Assembly (NCBI RefSeq): GCF_005222485.1
Contig: NZ_CP029078.1
Coordinates: 4,151,501-4,215,500, forward strand
DNA length: 64,000 bases
Source: Streptomyces griseoviridis
Lineage (GTDB): Bacteria; Actinomycetota; Actinomycetes; Streptomycetales; Streptomycetaceae
Direction of reading: 5' to 3'
Shown here: piece after piece, positions 8,378 through 19,241 of the stretch
How the letters are laid out: each line of letters opens with the position of its first letter
Position numbering within the stretch: position 1 is the first letter of the stretch
Program-made: the position numbers and the translations under genes
Notes under the pieces: generated by a model
Database searches by the model: none
What the model was told of the DNA's origin: nothing
The model's input: the letters and a program-made list of their open reading frames with translations, nothing else

Positions 8378-9878
8378 AGTCGCCCGGGTCGTCGTCGGCG
8401 CCGTGCCCGGCGTCCCAGTAGTAGCGCAGGTCGACGTCGTCGCCGAGGTTCTCCAGGCGGGCCGCGAGGACGGCGGCGACCGTCAGGGAGGTGTCGCTGT
8501 CCTTGGTGCCGAGGCGGATCCACCAGTGCCGGGAGCGGTGCGGGTTGACCTGGTCCACCAGGTGGTACATCGGGTTCATCCGGTGGAGCGTGCCGGGGAG
8601 GTCGGCGTCGAGCCTGGCCCCGGGGCCGTCGGCGTGGCGCAGCGCGTAGGGCGTGAAGTGGCGGGCGGCGGTGGTGCCGGTGCCGAAGAGGTTGCACTCG
8701 GGGGTCGAGAGGTCGAAGGCGTCGAACGCGGGCGCGTCCTTCTTGCGGGCGCCGGCATGGGCGAGGAAGCCGGCCCAGGTGAAGGTGGCGTCCGTGCCGT
8801 CCCAGCCGAGGAACGGGTGCGCGGCCAGGTAGGCGGCCCTGTCGGCGTCGGAGAGGGCGGCGAGATACCGGGTGGCCGAGGGTTCCAGGTGGGCGCGGAC
8901 CAGGTGGGCGTCGAGGTTGCGGGCGGTGAGGCGGCCGGTTCCCGGCGCGGTCAGGCGGAGTTCGGCGAGGTGGTCGGTGAACTGGGCCTTCAGCGCGGCG
9001 GACACGGTCGCGTCGACGGTCGAGCCGTCGGCGAGCGGATTGCCGCCCCAGCACCACTCGTAGGCCATGTCGGCGTGTTCGAGGTCGGTGATCGGGCACC
9101 AGTCGGCGCTGGCGAAGACCGCGTCGGAGGCGTCGGCCGCCCTCAGCTCCCGCAGCGCCGCCACGTACAGGGGGCTGTCGCCCGAGGCGCCGAGCAGCGC
9201 GGAGAGCGCGCCGCCCGCGCTGGTGCCGGACGACACGATCCGTTCGACGTTCCCGGGGATGCGCCCCCGGTTGTGCCGCACGTACCGGACGGCCGCCTTG
9301 AGGTCGACGATCGCGGCGGGCGCGGTGCCGTAGTAGGCGCCGGAGGAGTCGACGAGGGTGCGGCCTCGGGCGCCGGGCTCGACGACGACGTACCCGGCGA
9401 GGAGCGCGAGGAGGGTGCGGCTCGGGCCGCCGCTCCCGCCACCCGGTCCCCCGGGTCCCCCGGGTCCGCCCGGTCCGCCGGGGCCGCCGCCCGCGCCGAT
9501 GCCGGTCGCGTCCGCCACCGAGGACGGCAGGTAGCCGCCGACGGAGTTGGCGAACAGGATGGGCGCGTCGGTGGCGTCCACGGCCGTCCCGTCGACCGAG
9601 ACCGGCACGCTGACGTTGAGGCCCTGGTAGGCGGGGGCGACCGGGTCGGCCACATAGCGGGCGACCTTGTGGAAGCGGTAGACGACCTGGTGGGCGGTGC
9701 CCTCGGGGTCGGTGACGCCGACGGTCAGCTCGGTGTGGGCGGCCGGGTCGAAGACCAGCGGGTCCTCGGTGGACCGCGTCGCGGCGCGGGCGGCGCTCGC
9801 GCCGACCGCGGGGACCGCCGCCGCGGCGGCCGTCGCGGTGAGCCCCATGACCACGGTTCTGCGCTTCACTCGCTTCAC
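8277..9878 (-). CDS. secreted alpha/beta hydrolase, subtype B tannase-like
   Basis: The protein is 533 residues from GTG 9878, which follows GGAG by 6 nt. It starts with KRVKRR and a long Ala-rich hydrophobic stretch ending ARA, a likely Sec or Tat signal. The nucleophile elbow GTSAGGALSALLG sits in a tannase-like context (DLKAAVRYVRHN just before). The other triad residues are probably the Asp in GTKDSDTS and the His in WDAGHGAD. Subtype B tannases hydrolyse galloyl esters; other aromatic esters are possible. A Gly/Pro insert (GGPGGPGGPGG) precedes the nucleophile. The C-terminus (THPTHPTHP) overlaps the PTS gene. The upstream region holds TTGTTGACAA, usable as a -35. Confidence 0.75.
   Translation of the reverse strand: MKRVKRRTVVMGLTATAAAAAVPAVGASAARAATRSTEDPLVFDPAAHTELTVGVTDPEGTAHQVVYRFHKVARYVADPVAPAYQGLNVSVPVSVDGTAVDATDAPILFANSVGGYLPSSVADATGIGAGGGPGGPGGPGGPGGPGGGSGGPSRTLLALLAGYVVVEPGARGRTLVDSSGAYYGTAPAAIVDLKAAVRYVRHNRGRIPGNVERIVSSGTSAGGALSALLGASGDSPLYVAALRELRAADASDAVFASADWCPITDLEHADMAYEWCWGGNPLADGSTVDATVSAALKAQFTDHLAELRLTAPGTGRLTARNLDAHLVRAHLEPSATRYLAALSDADRAAYLAAHPFLGWDGTDATFTWAGFLAHAGARKKDAPAFDAFDLSTPECNLFGTGTTAARHFTPYALRHADGPGARLDADLPGTLHRMNPMYHLVDQVNPHRSRHWWIRLGTKDSDTSLTVAAVLAARLENLGDDVDLRYYWDAGHGADDDPGDFIAWIARISGTHPTHPTHPARPTRRAVATAPTP
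8307..8350. repeat. 9-bp repeat (GGGTCGGAT) shared by two overlapping genes
   Basis: About four copies of a GGGTCGGAT/GGGTCGGAC unit. On the plus strand it encodes DGSDGPDGSDGSDG of the PTS protein; on the minus strand it encodes THPTHPTHPARP of the esterase. The repeat explains the unusual tails of both proteins. Confidence 0.75.
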
Positions 9879-10147
9879 TTCCGTCTCCTTCGCGGGTGGC
9901 TCGTGTCTGTGGACGGCTGGTGCGGCACGAGTGCAGCAGCGCTGTCTGAGGAGTCGCTGTGAAGACGATGAGTTGTCGCCAAAGTTGTCAACAATCACTG
10001 GTCGCGGGTCCGAAGTTGGCCGGTTCCCGGAGTCGGCGGGACAATCGGGACCGCCCGCCCCCGCGACCGGTGCCCCTGCGGCCCCCGTCCGCGCCACCGA
10101 CGTCCCGCCGCGCCGCCCCTGGCGCGCCCACGAGAACGGAGCCCGCT

Positions 10148-10732
10148 GTGAACCACGCCCAGCTCACGGCCCTGGGCCGCGCCCTTCGCCTCGTCGGCGA
10201 ACACGGCGACGCGCTCACCGGCGACACGCCCGACACCCGCCTGCACGAGGTCAAGGCCGACCTGCGGCGGGCCCTCGATCTGCTGGACGAGAGCGTCGGC
10301 GGGGGCGCCCCCACCACCCGGTGCGCCGAGCACCCGCAGGGCCCGGTGGACGAGAGCGCCCCGGACCGCTGCCTGCTCTGCGAGACCCGGCGCAGGGCCG
10401 CCCGCCGCTCCGAGTACCAGGGCGGCCCGCGCCCCGAGCGGCCCGACCCCGGCGCCTCGGCGCCGACCCGCTACGGCGTCCGCGCCGACCGGCCGCAGGC
10501 CCAGCAGCGCTGGCTGCCCGAGCAGTGGAACGGCCGCGAGTGGGAGCTGTGCGGCACCCCGCGCCGGGACCGGCACGAGGCGGAGCTGTATCTCGCGGCC
10601 CAGCGGCGCGGCTCACGCCCGGCGATGGCGTACCGGCTGGTCCACGAGTTCACCGACTACGAGGTGCTGCGGGTGTGGGGCACCCCGGTCAAGGTCGACA
10701 TCGAACCACTGGGAAACCTGGGCGGCCTCTGA
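10148..10732 (+). CDS. hypothetical protein
   Basis: The protein is 194 residues from GTG 10148, 6 nt after GGAG. It has a helical N-terminus (HAQLTALGRALRLVGEHGDALTG), a middle CAEHPQGPVDESAPDRCLLCETRRRAARRSEY with three cysteines resembling a split zinc-binding element, and a C-terminal domain rich in Trp and charged residues (RWLPEQWNGREWELC; MAYRLVHEFTDYEVLRVWG). I do not recognise the family. It is monocistronic between divergent and convergent esterase genes. Confidence 0.75.
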   Translation: MNHAQLTALGRALRLVGEHGDALTGDTPDTRLHEVKADLRRALDLLDESVGGGAPTTRCAEHPQGPVDESAPDRCLLCETRRRAARRSEYQGGPRPERPDPGASAPTRYGVRADRPQAQQRWLPEQWNGREWELCGTPRRDRHEAELYLAAQRRGSRPAMAYRLVHEFTDYEVLRVWGTPVKVDIEPLGNLGGL

Positions 10733-10744
10733 CCCCCGCCCGCC

Positions 10745-10760
10745 GGGCCCCCGCGGGCCC
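10745..10760. terminator. short GC hairpin between convergent genes
   Basis: GGGCCC-CCGC-GGGCCC forms a 6-bp stem in the 41-bp gap between the hypothetical gene and the convergent carboxylesterase. There is no U-tract, which is usual for Streptomyces terminators. Confidence 0.4.
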
Positions 10761-10773
10761 CCCGCCTCCCGGC

Positions 10774-12327
<1,554 letters not shown>

Positions 12328-12583
12328 GGCCACTCGCCTCCGTAGAACGCGCCGTCAGAGGGCTCCACGATATCGACGGGGGTGACTCCCGAGAACGCGG
12401 CCCCCATTGCGCTCTTCGGCCACTACGGCGAATTCGCGCCATCGGACGGTAAGAAAGAGACAGGGAATTCGGCGGGGCCGCCCACCGGACACCGTTCCGC
12501 TGATAAGGCGCCGCCGGGAACGCACGGGCGGGAACGCGCGGGCGGTGCGGAATTCGGCGCCCGGGAATGCGGGCAAGAGGAAC
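12328..12583. other. intergenic stretch without a convincing gene
   Basis: The region upstream of the carboxylesterase has several AT-richer segments (around 12420-12500) that could hold its promoter, and a direct repeat of CGGGAACGC near 12515-12545. No frame gives a plausible protein. Confidence 0.5.
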
Positions 12584-12616
12584 GGCCGGGACCTCGGTTC
12601 GTTCGAGGTCCCGGCC
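12584..12616 (-). terminator. strong hairpin terminator of the old-yellow-enzyme gene
   Basis: Perfect 13-bp arms (GGCCGGGACCTCG and its complement) are separated by a 7-nt loop, lying 23 nt past the stop of the NADH:flavin oxidoreductase gene. Confidence 0.85.
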
Positions 12617-12639
12617 GCTTCTCGGGTTTATCCGGAAGA

Positions 12640-13767
12640 TCAGCGGAGGGTCTTCAGGGCCGACGCCTCGTACGCCTGGAGCTCGCCGGTGCGGCCGTCG
12701 AGTACCTTCCGCGCCCAGAGCGGGTCCTGGAGCAGCGCGCGGCCGACGGCGACCAGGTCGTACTCGTCGCGCTCCAGGGCGTCGAGCAGGTCGTCGATGC
12801 CCCGGGTCGAGGAGCCCTCGCCGCGGAACGCCGAGAAGAAGTCGCCGTCGAGGCCGACCGAGCCGACGGTGACGACGGGCCTGCCGGTGAGCTTCTTGGT
12901 CCAGCCCGCGAGGTTGAGGTCGGAGCCGTCGAACTCGGGCTCCCAGTAGCGGCGGGTGGAGGCGTGGAAGGCGTCGACGCCCGCGGCGGCCAGCGGCGCG
13001 AGGATCGCCTCCAGCTCCTGCGGGGTCTCGGCGAGCCGCGCCTGGTAGGCGTCCTGCTTCCACTGCGAGTAGCGGAACAGGATCGGGAACCCGGCGGAGA
13101 CCTTCTCGCGCACGGCGGCGACGATCTCGGCGGCGAACTTCGTGCGGGCGACCGGGTCGCCGCCGTAGGAGTCGGTGCGGCGGTTGGTGCCCGCCCACAG
13201 GAACTGGTCGAGGAGGTAGCCGTGGGCGCCGTGCAGCTCGATGCCGTCGAAGCCGATGCGCTCGGCGGCGGCCGCCGCCTCGGCGAACGCGTCGATGACG
13301 TCGTCCAGGTCGTCCTGGGTCATGGCCCTGCCGGTGGGCTCGTCGGCGCCGATGCGCAGCCCGGAGGGGCCGACGGCGGGGGCGTCGGCGAACGGCGGCT
13401 GGCCCTGCTCGCGGACCATGCCGATGTGCCACAGCTGCGGGACGATGGTGCCGCCCGCCGCGTGCACCTCAGCGGCGACCTTGGCCCATCCGGCGAGCTG
13501 CTCCTCGCCGTGGAAGCGCGGGATGCTGTCGCTCAGCCCCGCGGACGGGTGCCCGACGTAGGTGCCCTCGGTGACGATCAGGCCGACGCCCGCGGCGGCG
13601 CGGCGGGCGTAGTACGAGACGACGTCGTCGCCCGGGATGCCGCCCGGGGAGAACTCCCGCGTCATGGGCGCCATCACGATCCGGTTCGGGACCGTGAGGC
13701 CGTTCAGGGAGACGGGCCGGGAGAGGATCTCGGCGGCGCGGGAGGGGGCGGAGGGTGTGACGCTCAC
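12640..13767 (-). CDS. NADH:flavin oxidoreductase, old yellow enzyme family
   Basis: The protein is 375 residues from GTG 13767, preceded by AGGAG. It is a single-domain FMN TIM barrel: LSRPVSLNGLTVPNRIVMAPMTRE at the start, then LIVTEGTYV, PQLWHIG, GFDGIELHGAHGYLLDQFLW, NRRTDSYGG and a C-terminal DLVAVGRALLQDP. These enzymes reduce activated C=C or nitro groups with NAD(P)H. There is no C-terminal Fe-S domain, which separates it from the dienoyl-CoA reductase subgroup. The substrate is unknown. Confidence 0.9.
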   Translation of the reverse strand: MSVTPSAPSRAAEILSRPVSLNGLTVPNRIVMAPMTREFSPGGIPGDDVVSYYARRAAAGVGLIVTEGTYVGHPSAGLSDSIPRFHGEEQLAGWAKVAAEVHAAGGTIVPQLWHIGMVREQGQPPFADAPAVGPSGLRIGADEPTGRAMTQDDLDDVIDAFAEAAAAAERIGFDGIELHGAHGYLLDQFLWAGTNRRTDSYGGDPVARTKFAAEIVAAVREKVSAGFPILFRYSQWKQDAYQARLAETPQELEAILAPLAAAGVDAFHASTRRYWEPEFDGSDLNLAGWTKKLTGRPVVTVGSVGLDGDFFSAFRGEGSSTRGIDDLLDALERDEYDLVAVGRALLQDPLWARKVLDGRTGELQAYEASALKTLR

Positions 13768-14063
13768 GTGGGGGCTCCTGGTGGCGAGGTAAGGGCCGTG
13801 AGGACCGCGGTCACGGACCGGCGGCGGGCGGTCGGCCGGCGGTCCGGTGCCGCCGACCGGGCGGTATATGCACACGCATCGACCACCTCCCCCCTCAACG
13901 GCACGGCCCGGCCCGCCATTCCGCCCCAGGAGCCCCGGACGTGTGATCCAGGCCACTCCGCACCGGCCGAGTCGCGGGCGGCCCGCACGCCGCGGCCACC
14001 GGTTCGGGTGCCGCTCGGCCGATGCGCCCTCCCGTCCCGCGCCCATGTGGAAGGGTCCGGCCC

Positions 14064-14588
14064 ATGACGACGTCCCCGCAGCGATGGCTGCCCCGCGAAG
14101 AATGGATCAAGACCCAGCCACAGGCCCTGCTCGCGTCGTGCGTCCTGCTGCGGGACCCCCGGGGCCGGATGCTGCTGCTGCGCTACGGTCCGGGCCAGCC
14201 CGCCTCCGGCACCTGGTGGCTGCCCGGCGGGATGCTCGACCCCGGCGAGGACCCGTGGACGGCGGCGCGGCGCGAGGTCGGCGAGGAGACCGGCCTCGCG
14301 GTCGGGGGAGCGCCGAGGCTGATCGGCGTCGACCACCGCGCGGACGTCGGGGGCACGGGGCCGGTGCTCGACTGCTTCTTCGACGGCGGCACCGTCGGGG
14401 AAGAGGCCCGGGTCCGGCTCAGCGCCGAGCACGACGGGCACGCCTTCGTCGGCGTCGACGAGCTGGCGGGGCTCGCCCTCACCGGGCCCGTCCGCACCCT
14501 GGAGGCGCTGTGCGCCGCCGCCCTGGGCGGGAGCGTCGCGTATCTGCGGGAGGGGCTGCCGCACGAGGCGGCCGGCGTCGGCGGCTGA
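14064..14588 (+). CDS. NUDIX hydrolase
   Basis: This 174-residue protein contains a complete Nudix box near residues 53-75 (GGMLDPGEDPWTAARREVGE then ETGL, matching GX5EX7REUXEEXGU). It hydrolyses a nucleoside diphosphate linked to some other moiety; the substrate is not predictable. The ATG at 14064 is preferred over upstream options because the family-like region begins just after it (TSPQRWLPREEW). It converges on groEL2 with a shared hairpin terminator. Confidence 0.87.
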   Translation: MTTSPQRWLPREEWIKTQPQALLASCVLLRDPRGRMLLLRYGPGQPASGTWWLPGGMLDPGEDPWTAARREVGEETGLAVGGAPRLIGVDHRADVGGTGPVLDCFFDGGTVGEEARVRLSAEHDGHAFVGVDELAGLALTGPVRTLEALCAAALGGSVAYLREGLPHEAAGVGG

Positions 14589-14599
14589 CCGGAAACGCC

Positions 14600-14641
14600 C
14601 GAGGGCGGCACCCTCCGCTCACGCGGGGAGTGCCGCCCTCG
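14600..14641. terminator. bidirectional terminator between the NUDIX gene and groEL2
   Basis: Perfect 12-bp arms CGAGGGCGGCAC and GTGCCGCCCTCG enclose an 18-nt partly paired interior. It lies 11 nt after the NUDIX stop and 36 nt after the groEL2 stop, so it can serve both. Confidence 0.85.
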
Positions 14642-14676
14642 GTCGGTACGACGGGACGGACCGATCCTCGGAAGGA

Positions 14677-16407
<1,731 letters not shown>

Positions 16408-16425
16408 TCACCGACCCGGTCCTCG

Positions 16426-16452
16426 TTGTCACTCTCACCTTCAGAGTGCTAA
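16426..16452. promoter_or_regulatory. CIRCE element 1 (HrcA operator), gene-proximal
   Basis: TTGTCACTC-N9-GAGTGCTAA; the second arm is a perfect CIRCE half and the first differs at two positions. It lies just inside the transcribed side of the groEL2 promoter. Confidence 0.88.
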
Positions 16453-16458
16453 CGCCAA

Positions 16459-16487
16459 TGATTAGCACTCGACCCATGCGAGTGCAA
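16459..16487 (-). promoter_or_regulatory. groEL2 promoter
   Basis: On the minus strand, TTGCAC at 16482-16487 and TAATCA at 16459-16464 are separated by 17 nt. Both boxes fall inside CIRCE arms, so HrcA would block RNA polymerase directly. Confidence 0.6.
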
Positions 16488-16488
16488 G
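16462..16488. promoter_or_regulatory. CIRCE element 2 (HrcA operator), promoter-embedded
   Basis: TTAGCACTC-N9-GAGTGCAAG; the first arm is perfect, the second has one or two changes. It is separated from element 1 by exactly 9 nt, giving four half-sites at even 9-nt spacing. Confidence 0.9.
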
Positions 16489-16614
16489 CGCCCCCGGGGG
16501 ATCGGTCGGCGGTGACGCGGCGGGCGGACGCCGTCGATCACGCCGCGCGCCCGGCGCGCACGACGGGCGCGCGGGACAGGTGCGCGGCTCGCGCGCGCGG
16601 AAGGCGCGCAGGCC

Positions 16615-16648
16615 GAAGGGCCCGCACCCCGGGAGGTACGGGCCCTTC
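16615..16648 (-). terminator. hairpin terminator of the cold-shock gene
   Basis: GAAGGGCCCG and CGGGCCCTTC form a perfect 10-bp stem with a 14-nt loop, 43 nt after the cold-shock gene's stop. Confidence 0.8.
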
Positions 16649-16690
16649 AACAGAAGACGTCGCTTGCGGCTGGTTCGGTTGGTCGCGCGA

Positions 16691-16894
16691 TCAGGCGGTG
16701 ACGCGAACCATGTCGGCCTGCGGGCCTTTCTGACCCTGCGAGATCTCGAATTCCACCCGCTGGCCCTCTTCCAGGGTGCGGTAACCGTCCATCTGGATCG
16801 CGCTGTAGTGGACGAAAACATCCGCACCACCGTCGACCGCGATGAAGCCGTACCCCTTCTCCGCGTTGAACCACTTGACGGTGCCCTGAGCCAT
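16691..16894 (-). CDS. CspA-family cold-shock protein
   Basis: The 67-residue protein is a single cold-shock domain, a nucleic-acid chaperone that binds single-stranded RNA and DNA. RNP1 is KGYGFIAV and RNP2 is DVFVHYSAI; the start [18 protein letters not shown] is canonical. The ATG at 16894 follows GGGGAG. Lying next to groEL2 is the usual arrangement in Streptomyces. The 5' leader can fold a small hairpin. Confidence 0.95.
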   Translation of the reverse strand: MAQGTVKWFNAEKGYGFIAVDGGADVFVHYSAIQMDGYRTLEEGQRVEFEISQGQKGPQADMVRVTA

Positions 16895-16925
16895 GCCTAA
16901 CTCCCCTATTACTGGCCCTTGCACA

Positions 16926-16944
16926 GATCCGCACTTCGCGGATC
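16926..16944 (-). promoter_or_regulatory. leader hairpin of the cold-shock gene
   Basis: GATCCGC-GAAGT-GCGGATC (minus strand) forms a 7-bp stem and 5-nt loop, 32 nt before the start codon. Csp mRNAs often have structured leaders; a regulatory role here is inference. Confidence 0.35.
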
Positions 16945-17250
16945 CGGGTCAGACCTCACCCCCCATTGGCACTGGGGGCGTGCGCCGGAACGCGTCGACC
17001 GCGGCCGAATGTATCTGCCCGACTGCCGTCTGCAACAGGTCAATCGGACGAGAATTCTGGACGGAAGGGGTCCGGAATGTTGCGAGAATTCAACCCAATT
17101 CGGGGCAAGTCGGGCCCGACAAAAGGCACAGAACACGCAAAATACCCGCACACTTTGGCTACTTCTTGTCGCGGCGGAAGCCGGAACTCAGGGGCGCGTC
17201 ACGCGCGGAATGGTGCGGGTTCCCCAACTCTACCGCGCTCAACCCTACAG
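16945..17250. other. non-coding, relatively AT-rich gap
   Basis: This is a comparatively AT-rich stretch (especially about 17040-17170) between the cold-shock gene and the metO terminator. It probably holds the cold-shock promoter. No frame reads as a protein and no tRNA-like fold was seen. Confidence 0.5.
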
Positions 17251-17287
17251 AATTGCCCCCTCCGTTTCTCTCACGGAGGGGGCAATT
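17251..17287 (-). terminator. terminator of the metM-metO transcript
   Basis: Perfect 14-bp arms AATTGCCCCCTCCG and CGGAGGGGGCAATT with a 9-nt loop, 58 nt beyond the metO stop. The AATT base resembles a classical intrinsic terminator. Confidence 0.85.
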
Positions 17288-17344
17288 CGATGAACTCTCG
17301 GTGATCGGCGTTACCCTAGGTAACAAAACCGGTCGACCGGCCTG

Positions 17345-17620
17345 TCAGCCGCCGGCGACGGCCGGGATGATGGAGATGCCCGCGCCGTCCGGGGTAGCCG
17401 TCTGGAGCCCCTGCTCGAAGCGGACGTCGTCGTCGTTGACGTAGACGTTCACGAACCGGCGCAGCGCGCCCTGGTCGTCGAGGACCCGGGCGGAGATGCC
17501 CGCGTGGTTCTTCTCCAGGTCGGCGATGACCTCGCCGAGGGTCGCGCCCTCGGCGAGGACCTCGGCCCGGCCGCCCGTGTAGGTGCGCAGGATGGTCGGG
17601 ATGCGGACGGAGACGCTCAT
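17345..17620 (-). CDS. metO: ubiquitin-like sulfur carrier protein (MetO/CysO type)
   Basis: The 91-residue ThiS/MoaD-fold protein ends in ISIIPAVAGG. The terminal diglycine is adenylated and converted to a thiocarboxylate by an MoeB/ThiF-like enzyme encoded elsewhere. The sequence (IPTILRTYTGG, RFVNVYVNDDDVRF) closely resembles mycobacterial CysO. CysO normally pairs with a cysM cysteine synthase; here it overlaps by 4 bp a threonine-synthase homologue under a SAM riboswitch. That fits MetO, which supplies sulfur to MetM for homocysteine formation. The fold is certain; the partner assignment is inference from context and from the described Streptomyces metM/metO pathway. Confidence 0.85.
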   Translation of the reverse strand: MSVSVRIPTILRTYTGGRAEVLAEGATLGEVIADLEKNHAGISARVLDDQGALRRFVNVYVNDDDVRFEQGLQTATPDGAGISIIPAVAGG

Positions 17621-18900
17621 GCGAGGCCAGCCTCTCGGAAGGAGTCGAGGTTCGGGCGGATGGTGGCGGTCAGGCCGGTGCCGGCCACCGCGTCGAGGGT
17701 CTTGAGGCCGTCACCGGTGTTCAGCACGACGGTGGTGAGCGACGGGTCGAGGAGACCGGCGTCGATCAGCTTCTTCGTGACGCCGACGGTCACGCCGCCC
17801 GCCGTCTCCGCGAAGATGCCCTCGGTGCGGGCGAGCAGCTTGATCGCGTCCACGACCTGCTCGTCCGTGACGTCGTCCACGGCGCCGCCGGTGCGGCGGG
17901 CGATGTCGAGGACGTAGGGGCCGTCGGCCGGGTTGCCGATGGCGAGCGACTTGGCGATGGTGTTCGGCTTCTGCGGCCTGACCACGTCGTGGCCCGCCTT
18001 GTAGGCCACCGACACCGGGGAGCAGCCCTCGGCCTGCGCGCCGAAGATCTTGTAGGGCCGGTCCTCGACCAGGCCCAGCTTGATCAGCTCCTGGAGCCCC
18101 TTGTCGATCTTGGTGAGCTGGGAGCCCGAGGCGATCGGGACGACCAGCTGGTCGGGCAGCCGCCAGCCGAGCTGCTCGCAGATCTCGTACGCCAGGGTCT
18201 TGGAGCCCTCCGCGTAGTAGGGCCGCAGGTTGACGTTGACGAAGCCCCAGCCCTCGCCGGCCGGGTCGCCGATCAGCTCGGAGCAGAAGCGGTTCACATC
18301 GTCGTAGTTGCCTTCGATGCCGATCAGCTCGCCGCCGTAGACGGCGGCCATGACGACCTTGCCCTGCTCCAGGTCGTGCGGGATGAACACGCAGGAGCGG
18401 AAACCGGCCCGCGCGGCGGCGGCGCCGACCGCGCCGGCCAGGTTGCCGGTGGAGGAGCAGGACAGGGTGGTGAAGCCGAAGGCGCGGGCCGCCTCGAGGG
18501 CCTGGGCGACGACCCGGTCCTTGAAGGAGTGGGTCGGGTTGCCCGAGTCGTCCTTCACGTACAGGCCGCCGGTGACGCCCAGCTCGCGGGCCAGGTTGTC
18601 GGCGCGCACGAGCTTGGTCCAGCCCGGGTTGATGTTGGGCTTCTCGGCCACGTCGGCGGGGACGGGCAGCAGCGGCGCGTAGCGCCAGATGTTCGCGGGT
18701 CCCGCCTCGATCCGCTTGCGCAGTTCCTCGGTGTCGTACGCGGAGAAGTCGTAGGCGATCTCCAGCGGCCCGAAACACTCCTCGCAGGCGAAGACCGGAC
18801 CGAGGGGCACCCGGTGGCCGCACTCCCGGCAACTCAGCGCGGCGGCGGGCCCAAGGTCTACGGTGGGGTTCGTGGCGGTTTCGGCAGTCTGCACAGCCAT
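17617..18900 (-). CDS. metM: threonine-synthase homologue, probable MetM homocysteine synthase
   Basis: The 427-residue PLP enzyme of the threonine synthase family has an N-terminal zinc-ribbon-like segment (CRECGHRVPLGPVFACEEC, residues about 24-42), a PLP lysine in NPTHSFKDRVV, the phosphate-binding SSTGNLAGAVGAAAA, and LNTGDGLKTLD near the end. ThrC converts O-phosphohomoserine to threonine. A SAM-I riboswitch upstream and a sulfur carrier overlapping downstream instead fit MetM, which converts O-phosphohomoserine plus carrier thiocarboxylate to homocysteine. Ordinary ThrC remains the alternative; finding a separate thrC near hom/thrB would support MetM. The GAGGAGAAAGG ribosome-binding region abuts the riboswitch P1 stem. 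Confidence 0.8.
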   Translation of the reverse strand: MAVQTAETATNPTVDLGPAAALSCRECGHRVPLGPVFACEECFGPLEIAYDFSAYDTEELRKRIEAGPANIWRYAPLLPVPADVAEKPNINPGWTKLVRADNLARELGVTGGLYVKDDSGNPTHSFKDRVVAQALEAARAFGFTTLSCSSTGNLAGAVGAAAARAGFRSCVFIPHDLEQGKVVMAAVYGGELIGIEGNYDDVNRFCSELIGDPAGEGWGFVNVNLRPYYAEGSKTLAYEICEQLGWRLPDQLVVPIASGSQLTKIDKGLQELIKLGLVEDRPYKIFGAQAEGCSPVSVAYKAGHDVVRPQKPNTIAKSLAIGNPADGPYVLDIARRTGGAVDDVTDEQVVDAIKLLARTEGIFAETAGGVTVGVTKKLIDAGLLDPSLTTVVLNTGDGLKTLDAVAGTGLTATIRPNLDSFREAGLA

Positions 18901-18920
18901 GTGAGGCGAGGCCCTTTCTC

Positions 18921-19072
18921 CTCATCTTCCTCACGACGCGTTTCGCCGTGAGACGGATTTGGCACCTTCCCGAGCCGGGAGCCTCGCGTGATGATCAACA
19001 GTGATCCACGAGACCGGCTGGAGGGTTGCCGGGGCTTCATCGGGCCGTTTCCCTCTGCCCCTCTGGATGAGC
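18921..19072 (-). promoter_or_regulatory. SAM-I (S-box) riboswitch
   Basis: The minus strand carries the S-box core in order: CTCATCCAGAGGGGCAGAGG (P1 5' strand and entry to P2), the conserved GATGAAGCCCCGGCAACC (CGGCAACC complement at 19024-19031), then AAGGTGCCAAATCC (complement of GGTGCCAAATCC at 18955-18966), and GTGAGGAAGATGAGGAG closing P1. CTCATC at 19066-19071 pairs with GATGAG at 18921-18926. The Shine-Dalgarno region follows within a few nucleotides and no separate terminator is seen, so control is probably at translation initiation. S-adenosylmethionine binding should shut off metM-metO. Confidence 0.92.
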
Positions 19073-19241
19073 GGTATGCGGTTGTGTCTGCTGTTGTGGG
19101 CGCCGGTGGACCCCGACATGCGATGGTCACCAGCGTTGTTCAAGACTGTAACCGAAGGCCAGGACAGTTGAGATAGTCGTCCGAACCGCGAGATGGATCA
19201 CACGATCCGCTCGCCGAGTGAACGCTAAGGAGCCGCGCACT

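Noticed and set aside
12355..12576. Small minus-strand frame in the gap upstream of the carboxylesterase
   Set aside because: Arg/Phe-rich translation without a domain or ribosome-binding site.
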